This document shows positions 56,865-64,000 of a stretch of 64,000 nt of DNA, piece after piece; positions within the stretch are counted from its first letter, which is position 1; each line of letters opens with the position of its first letter. The position numbers and the translations under genes are program-made. The notes under the pieces are model-generated. The model was given only the letters and a program-made list of their open reading frames with translations, did not search any database and was not told the DNA's origin. Source of the stretch: Sphagnum magellanicum. Taxonomy: Eukaryota; Streptophyta; Sphagnopsida; Sphagnales; Sphagnaceae. The stretch lies in NCBI GenBank assembly GCA_021904315.1, contig CM038926.1, positions 3,520,390 to 3,584,389 of the forward strand. Reading direction: 5' to 3'.

Positions 56865-57560
56865 GGAGCTATTTGAACTTTTTTCCCTTGATGAGTTTAG
56901 TTGTGAGGAATTGTTTTTGTTGCTCTCCTTTTTTTTAACATTGGTGTTATTTGGCATTTGTTTTTGCTTAATCGTTTTCATTTGTCAAGTGGGAGCTATA
57001 TGAACCTTTCCCTCCTTTGTTAGTTTACCCATGGGGAATTATTTGGTTGGCTTTCCTCTTTTAAGGATTAGTGTTCTTTGGCTTATGTTTTTTGAAGAAC
57101 TTAATGGTTTTCATTTGTTAAGAAGGAACTATCTTAATTTTCGCCCCTTACTGAGTTCAACCGTGGGGAATTATTTTGATCGCTTTCCTTTTTTTTAACA
57201 TTGGTGTTCTTTGGCTCATGGTTTTTAGAGAGTTTTCTGGTTTTCATTTGTTAAGAGGGAGTTGTGTGAACCTTTCCCCCTTGTTAAGTCCAACTATGGG
57301 GAATTGTTTGGATTTTTTTCCTCTATCAAGAATTGGTGTTCTTTGGCATATTTTTTTGGAGATCTTTATGGTTTTCATTTGTCAAAAAAGAGTTGTTTGA
57401 ACCTTTCCTGCTTGCTAAATTTAGTCACCAAGAATTGTTTTGATTGTTTTCCCCTTTGTGAAATTGATGTTATTTGGCATATGTTTTTTAGAGACCTGCA
57501 TGGTTTTCATTTGTCAAGAAGGAATTTTTTGAACCTTTCCCTACTTGCTAAGTTGTTGAC
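56865..57560. repeat. Five tandem repeats of about 132 bp
   Basis: The anchor GTTTTCATTTGT occurs at 56974, 57107, 57240, 57371 and 57503, giving periods of 133, 133, 131 and 132 bases. Each unit also carries TTGGTGTTCTTTGGC, GAACCTTTCCC and GGGGAATTGTTT in order. The units are moderately diverged. Frames across it on the plus strand (57176-57633) are products of the repeat. Confidence 0.9.
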
Positions 57561-57639
57561 TACAGTCATCTCCTCATCTGTACCGAGCCATTCGATTAAA
57601 GTGTATTGTTGGTGCAGCTACTCCTCTTGGTAGCTTTTT

Positions 57640-60480
57640 CAATGGAGATCTCTCCCATTCTTGACTCTATATTTTTTGGGTTTCGAATTGTATTCAATAA
57701 CAATAGAAACAAATATATAGTGTTGAACTGATGGTTTCATTATGTGACTTTGCTAGTTCCCACAGTGGTGGAAACTAATCTAACAACATAGAAGACGGTT
57801 AAATATGGGATGCCCTTTTTCTATTTACTAGATTTGACAAAAGTTATGCATAAACTGACATGATCCTAAAAAGACTTCTGAGACTGTTAGAAAGAAAGAA
57901 GATAGATGGGCACTCCCAAGCTTTTGTGTAACTTGTAATTGTATCCTACTTTGCTATTATTTAGGGTTTTCATGATAAGAGGCAAGAATCCATTTACCTT
58001 ATTCATGTGTAACAAGATGCAAAACAATAGGCTGGTAAAGACCATGGCTCTTACCTTTTCTTCATTGGGTCCTTACATAAGAAGTCTTTATTGCTTCATT
58101 GCATTGTATGAAATAAGAAACTACAAACATGAATATCAAGTGTGAGAATCCACGGGAAAAAAACCTCGTTTGTCCACTTTTGTCGACAACACTTATCATG
58201 AACTTCATGATGTAGAAAATACTAAAAATTTATGTATAATTCTTCAAAAAATAGATTCAACCACTCAATTATAGCATTGCGTATGGCTTAAACTCCCACC
58301 ATCCATTTATTACCAAAATCAAATTTTAGCATTTGTGATTTGCTAACTATTGCAAATGGACACTTAAACCTTCTATTGGAATGTTTTCATGGGCCAAACT
58401 GGCTATAACTATACATAATGTCAAGTAATGAATAATTTTAATAATCAATATCTAATCATATCCTTGATAATCTTAACATTTACACAATTATTTTTCATTG
58501 CCCATAATTCTAGTGTAGAGCATATGCAATAATGTATAAATTTTATAGAACAAATTTTGATTATGTTTTGGGTTCCATTTTAAAAAGTAAATGAGGTGTA
58601 ATATTTTTGTTGCAATGATGTGCACATTTGTATTGCATTGATGTGACATATGTAATTTTGTGTGATAATGGCTGCATATAATGTAATGTCACATTGCTAA
58701 TTGAGTTCGATTGTTATAAAAATTGTGTTAACATGTCCGTCTCCATATAATTAAAATTTACTATATGATAAATTTAAGGACAATAACACGATTGGAGAAG
58801 TGCCTTGTCATTGGATTGACAATAAATATTTTTAAGCAAAGGTGAGTAGTCTATTTATGGACATTTGATGTACTTTATGATGGCAAATTGATTTTGGAAT
58901 TTTAAGCAGTGATCCAACTAACCCTATTTTAAATAGACAATAATCAAACATGCAATAGGAAGAAACATGGTCTCAAATTAAAAATTACGCATTTGATTTA
59001 AATATTTGATAACTCAAAAATGATGTTGTCCGTAATTTATATGAACACACTTCATTTCATATAATGTTTTTTCACCAAGCTTTTTGAGGTATTCATCAAC
59101 TCTCCCTACATTTTTTTTGTCAATTCCATTGCTCTATTCCAAACAATACACATTATGGCCTCTTTGTTAAAGATGTTTGCTTTCCATGTTTTAAGGTTTA
59201 TGTTTGACCATTTTATTGCTTATTCTGTCACAATTCTATTACTTCTTGTTCATAATTCTATTTTCTGGTTTGGGCATTTAAAAAAAAAAAGGTGAAATCT
59301 ACTTATTATATTATCCTATTTGGTTGCTTACAAGGTTATGTTCGAGGACTTCCAAGATGAATGGACCTTATCCTTGTAGGATTCCAATAGACATGGATGA
59401 ATACCCAATTGTAAAACATGGATTCATGGTGAGAGTGTAGCCAAAGTTCAAAGTAGTCATTGGTAGGTGGACATCCCACATGGGGTGCAAGACCACAAGA
59501 CCTATGCAACAATCATTTCCATGTTAATACCCGAGTTTTTGGGTAGTTTTCCACAACCTCTTTACAACGATCCATGGCCTGCATTCCCAACAAATCGAAA
59601 TTATGGGACTCGTTTTTTAAAACAATGTGATTACTTGGTGGGTTTCTTAACTAAATGTGATTTTTTTCATTGAATGTGAGGTAGGTTGAAATTGGCCCAA
59701 TATTGAATCAAATCTTACAAATGATGCATATGAAATGTTAGTCTTTAAATATAATGGAAAGAATGATGTGCTTGTGCCAGAAGTGAAAAAGGACACACCT
59801 TGATCATCAATACCACCCTCCTCCCCCAATTGCATCAAAACTGGTGTGCGAAAATATGAACACATGTAAAAATGATTAGTTATAGTGGACGATGTGTGCA
59901 TTTTCACAAGCTTGACATTTGAACAATATATTGGCCATGGACTCCAACTGTTTTGAGGCCATAACACACTATGGAAAATAATCCAAACCATGCAAATCAA
60001 CAATTGATTGGGCTAATGAATGGTTCATTACATAGACCATTGCAATATCTTTTCTTCTTTCAATCACTTAACCTTTTTGGTTGCTTGCCTTGGTTCTTGG
60101 GAGTGATTTTCCCTTAAACAATGGCTTGATACTGATATCATGTGGTTTTTTTCTTAAACATGGACAAAAGATCGAGAAAAACTTAACAAGAGCAATTGAA
60201 AGAAAATACCAACAAATAAGCAAAGTTTTGTTTAGTTTAGCCAAGATTAGTTAAATGGAAATCAAGTTGATGTTAGTTCAACCCAGTTGAACATATAAAA
60301 AGAAGCGAATTTTTAAAAAAAATTTGGCAATAAACCTAGATAGATGAATGATATATAAATGAATGTAATTATAAAGATGGATGGATGTTGAACATCCCCC
60401 CAAGTTACCAAAAGGTAGAAAAGAAAAATTACAAATAGTAGAAAAACAAAAAAAAGAAGAAAAAGGTTGAAAAAAATTAT
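57640..60480. other. Gene-less stretch
   Basis: AT-rich intergenic DNA. Frames such as 59647-60003 on the minus strand lack recognisable domains. I see no RNA gene or clear repeat. Confidence 0.5.
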
Positions 60481-60569
60481 TTGCCATTACACTCAAATTG
60501 CCTGCCACTACACTAAGTTTTTTGGGTTAAAACTATTTTTTGCCTATGTCCCTATGAGTGTAGTGGCAA
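60481..60569. repeat. Short inverted repeat, possible tiny MITE
   Basis: TTGCCATTACACTCA (60481-60495) faces TGAGTGTAGTGGCAA (60555-60569), with 14 of 15 pairs. A further GCCACTACACT copy lies just inside the left arm. A duplication at the ends is not evident. Confidence 0.6.
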
Positions 60570-61174
60570 CATCATATGCATAGACCTAAACAAGTGACTT
60601 GATTCCTATTCCCATTTTTGTGTGGAATTGGAACCAACCTTTTTGGATAAAACAAAAAGAGGAAAACAAAGACTGTAGAACCAGGGACTAACCAATAAAT
60701 AACTATCAAGTTTTAATCTATACCTTACCACCTTTGTCAATTGACCATAAATTAAATTATTTTTAAAAATGATGAAAATTTCAAAAAATTATTTGTTCCA
60801 AATCATAAGGTGTTGGTAGAGATGTTGGCATGGCTTTCAGGTTAACTATTTGTGCCTTTCACATTTAGAAGGGCACAAATTCTTGAGTGAAACTTGTAGA
60901 CCTTAGATTGCCATTTACCTTCAAGTTGTTTCACACAAACCTATCCATTTCAATTATTTTCTTCAATAATGCGGATGCATGCATTTGCCATTCACGCAAA
61001 GTTGTTGATGGAGCACTTCAAGGCTTTGGCAACCATCCATCTGGCAAATTTTCAATCGCTCAAAATGTCTTTAAGTGAAGGGCATGGCCTTTTCCGTGCA
61101 TGGAAAGTACTTGTGCCACATAGCCCAAATGAAAATTTGATAACGTTCACCTTGAAGCTAACCCCCACACTCAA
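60570..61174. other. Gene-less stretch before solo LTR copy C
   Basis: No recognisable gene. A frame from 60969 runs into the solo LTR and is not real. Confidence 0.5.
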
Positions 61175-62088
61175 TGACGCACCCCCAAACTCCTTGATTG
61201 ATTTAAATGCAAATCCCAAAGTGAAAACAACGGAAAAAGGAGTTAGGGTACGCTCGCTTGGTCGCAACACTTTTGGGGTAGAATGGTGTGTTAGAGCTCT
61301 GGGATGGGGACTAGGACAAGTGACAAACATGTCAATTATTCATATTGATCTACACAAACCAAATAACAAGTTGGTTAGTGCATAGTTGGAACACTTTTGG
61401 TGCACGGATGAGCCATGGGCATACATGGATTTGTAAGACTCATCACGGCCCAAACTTGGGGGAAGCCACCACTTTCCCCCTTATAGTATTTTATGTGATT
61501 GGCCACATGGGCTACACTTAAATGTTGTTTTTTCCCAAGACTCCCAAGTTAGGAGTCCCAAAATTCTCGAAATTAAGACTCTTGCCACTTTGGATGTTTA
61601 TAACTTCTTCTGTAGACCTCCAATTGAGGTGAGGTCTATAAAATAGTTATAGCCCTTGTCAAAAAATTTCCAAATATATGTGGCACCCCCCCTATAAACA
61701 TGTAATTCAGGGCGATTTTTGACTTTTAGTGGTTAAGAGTCAAATTGACACTTTGACTCCCGGCCATTCTTTTGGTCATAACTTGTGTTCTAAGTACTCA
61801 AATGGATAATGCAAGCCCATTTTAGACATCTATGTCTCAAGAAATTTTCAATAATATAAGGAACTCTTCAATCTAATGATTTTTGACCCCTCAAATTGCT
61901 TTATGAAGATTTGGGAGTCCATCGAAACTCCAACTCCCAAGGTGGGAGCCCACTTGGGAGTGTGTGGGCTCATTCCCTTGCACTCTCTCGCATTCTTAAA
62001 AGTGAATGTGACTCCTAGGTTGCATTCTTGGCCTGCACCTTTCCATGCCCCTTGTTTTGGTCGTGAGCCCAAGGTTAGGGTCGTAACA
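61175..62088 (-). mobile_element. Solo LTR, copy C of the TGTCG family
   Basis: Read on the minus strand it starts TGTTACGACCCTAACC and ends GGGGGTGCGTCA, 914 bp. The flanking 5-mers ctcaa and tttga do not match, so the duplication has decayed or the copy was rearranged. It matches copy B in several shared differences from A and D. The TATA-like region (ACTATAAGGGGG on the minus strand) lies near 61480. Confidence 0.8.
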
Positions 62089-62093
62089 TTTGA

Positions 62094-62444
62094 TGTTGTA
62101 TTTCCCTTCGTGTAACGAGATGTTACCCAATGTTTGGCCATTGTGCAACAAATGGCAAGTGAGGCAATTTTTCTGTGACAGTGGAATGAAGTTTGGACAA
62201 TCCACCCGTGAATGTTGTCCAAGCCATTTGAAGCATTGACGGGCTTGTGATAATATTTGATAATGTTAGTTTAGGTGAGCACTATTTTCCTTTGGATTGA
62301 AAAAACAGCACATGAAACAGTTTGGTTCATTAGGGGCAGTGAATAATCTAATGTTGATCAACAACAACTAATATTTAGTCATGGATGAAGTTATTAATGA
62401 CGTGCTCCCAAGTCCCTAATTAGCCCCAAGTTGAGACTAAGTTA
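62094..62444. other. Spacer between solo LTR copies C and D
   Basis: The spacer is mostly non-coding. Around 62395-62425 there is TTAATGACGTGCTCCCAAG, which resembles the terminal bases of the solo-LTR family and may be a small fragment of another copy. Confidence 0.45.
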
Positions 62445-62449
62445 TTCAA

Positions 62450-63424
62450 TGACGCACTCCCAACTCCTTAAAGGACTCAAATGTGAGCCCAAGTAGAAAA
62501 TAGTGGAAGAGGGAGGAGTCGGAGCACGCTCCCTAGCTCACAACACTTTGAGGGGTAGAGGGACGTGTTGGAGCTCCGGGATGGGACTAGGAAGAGTTGA
62601 CAAGCTTCACTCACTCACACGGGCGTGCACACAACCCACACAAAGTGGTTAGTGCATAGTTAGAGCACCCTTGGTGCTAAAACGCGCCACGAGCAACACG
62701 GACACACAAGATTCACCACGGCCCGGACTTGGGGGAAGCCACCACCTTCCCCCTTATAGTATACTCTATGGCTGGCCACAGAGCCTACATCCAAATGGCT
62801 TTTCTCTCCCAGGACTCCCGAGTGGGAGTCTTGAAATCCCGCTAGCTGGGACTCCTGCAACTTTGGAGCCCCATAACTTTGTGAGCAAACCTTTGATTGA
62901 GGTGCAGTCCGAAGCAAAGTTGTAGCTTTTGTCAAGAGCTTTCCAATGGTATGTTGCATGTCATCGGCAGACAGATAAATCGGGTTGATTCCCGACTTTT
63001 TCTAGTTGGGAGTCAAATTGGCAGTTTGATTCCCGACCCTTCTTTTGGCCATAACTTGTGTTTAAGATGTCTGAATGAGCAATGCGAACCCATTTTAGAC
63101 ATCTATGTTTCAAGAGCTTTCCAACGATATAAAGAACGCCACAAGCCATTGAGTTTTAACCCCTCAAATCGCTTTCTGAAGTTTCGGGACTCCACCGGGA
63201 CTCCATTTCCCAAAGTGGGAGTTGCCTTGGGAGTGTGAGTGTTCACTCCCTCACACTCCCTCACACTTTCTTACACTCCTGGGAGTATGTGATGTGACTC
63301 CTCGGCTTCCTCTTGGCCCGCACCTTTACAATGCATTTGCCCTGACTCTCGGGCTTCCTTCCTCTTGGCCCACAACCTTACAACCCTTTGCCTTGGTCGC
63401 GAGCCCAAAGCTAAGGTTACGACA
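62450..63424 (-). mobile_element. Solo LTR, copy D of the TGTCG family
   Basis: Read on the minus strand it starts TGTCGTAACCTTAGC and ends GGGAGTGCGTCA, 975 bp, flanked by a perfect 5-bp duplication ttcaa (62445-62449, 63425-63429). It keeps the TATA-like ACTATAAGGGGG (about 62751-62762) and both internal subrepeats. It is very similar to copy A, so these two are probably the youngest copies in the window. Confidence 0.9.
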
Positions 63425-63439
63425 TTCAAGTTACAGAAT

Positions 63440-64000
63440 TGTGGGGGATTCGGGGCACGCTCTCAGCTTTCAGCACAAAAAAGGGTAAAGGGGCATGCTG
63501 AAGCTTCGGGATGGGACTAAGAAAAATGACAAGCTATTCACTTACTCGAACCTGCATCAAACTAACCAACAAGTTGGTTAGTTCACATTTTAGAACACCC
63601 TTGGTGCTAGGACAAGTCACGGGCAACTTTGGACTCACTTGACCCACAACGGTTTGGACTCGAGGGAAGCCACCACCTTCCCCCATATAGTATATTTTGT
63701 GCCTCTCCGCAGCACCCACATCTAAATGACTTTTTGTTTCGGGACTCCCAAGGAGGAGCCTCGAAACTATCTTGGTTTGGACTCCTAGGACTTTGAGCAA
63801 TCATAACTCTTTGCTCAAAGCTCCAATTGGGCTGAGGTTTGAAGCAAACTTGTAGCTCTCCTCAAAAGCTTTCTAACAATGTGTCGCACTTCACCTGCAC
63901 GCACCAGGGTCTTTTTATGCCAGTGGCAGGTGCTCCATAACTTGTGCTCCATATGTCCAAATGGCCCATGCGAGCCCATTTTCGACATCTACATTTCAAT
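63440..64000 (-). mobile_element. Solo-LTR-family copy E, partial, runs off the window
   Basis: From GGGGATTCGGGGCACGCTC to the window end the sequence follows copy D (same order of promoter region, GCCACCACCTTCCCCC and AAGCTTTCTAACAATG) but is more diverged, and the expected terminal bases are not seen at its right-hand (63440) boundary. It starts about 15 bases after the duplication of copy D. Confidence 0.7.

Noticed and set aside
61175-63424. Copies C and D as the two LTRs of one short element with a 361-bp interior
   Set aside because: Copy D has its own perfect 5-bp duplication on both sides, which would not occur if it were the second LTR of a single element.
1-64000. CRISPR arrays, rRNA operons, bacterial-type operons, tRNA genes
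   Set aside because: No regular short repeats with unique spacers, no rRNA-like sequence and no cloverleaf that I could recognise by eye. A tRNA could still be missed without a covariance search.

Overview
The window looks like a nuclear segment from a land plant with a large, repeat-filled genome. The relics of host genes are plant-like: a PLS-class pentatricopeptide repeat (PPR) protein, a P-class PPR protein and the ClpX protease ATPase. The wording of the PLS-class PPR relic reminds me most of ferns, but a gymnosperm or another seed-free plant cannot be excluded. I see no intact, clearly functional protein gene; most of the window is transposon fossils of several ages nested in each other.

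Region 1-19,400 is one Ty3/gypsy-type LTR retrotransposon fossil on the minus strand. Its 5' LTR is at 18,972-19,400 and its 3' end lies outside the window. From right to left it holds LTR, leader, a zinc-knuckle segment, gag core, protease-like, reverse transcriptase, RNase H and integrase parts, then a coiled-coil region. Five younger elements sit inside it, each with matching target-site duplications (TSDs): a solo LTR (2,013-2,994, acgca), a 133-bp palindromic CACTA-type MITE (6,460-6,592, act), a 3.2-kb CACTA-like element (6,739-9,931, taa), a 2.4-kb TG...CA insertion with tandem repeats and a promoter-like block (12,505-14,929, gattg), and a 2.6-kb CACTA-like element (15,682-18,244, gga).

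Region 19,401-28,285 holds further retroelement pieces (a gag fragment on the plus strand and a coiled-coil region on the minus strand). A CACTA-like terminus at 21,721 and decayed minus-strand reading frames of uncertain origin follow. A second member of the same retroelement family (28,286-33,837, plus strand) has both LTRs but no recognisable pol. A solo LTR is nested in its 5' LTR and palindromic MITEs lie in its interior.

Region 33,838-41,100 is mostly AT-rich and non-coding, with degenerate tandem repeats and microsatellites. Region 41,100-47,800 is the only host-gene-like part: a 48-codon signal-peptide ORF, a P-class PPR fragment (minus), a ClpX relic that keeps its introns (plus), and a PLS-class PPR pseudogene (minus). 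Region 47,800-61,000 is intergenic, with microsatellites, a C20 tract beside a strong hairpin, a 132-bp tandem repeat and small inverted repeats. The right end (61,175-64,000) carries three more copies of the solo-LTR family.

No operon or pathway logic links the parts. The value of the window is its readable order of insertions and two CACTA-like elements that carry the same unusual TAGGTAGG block.
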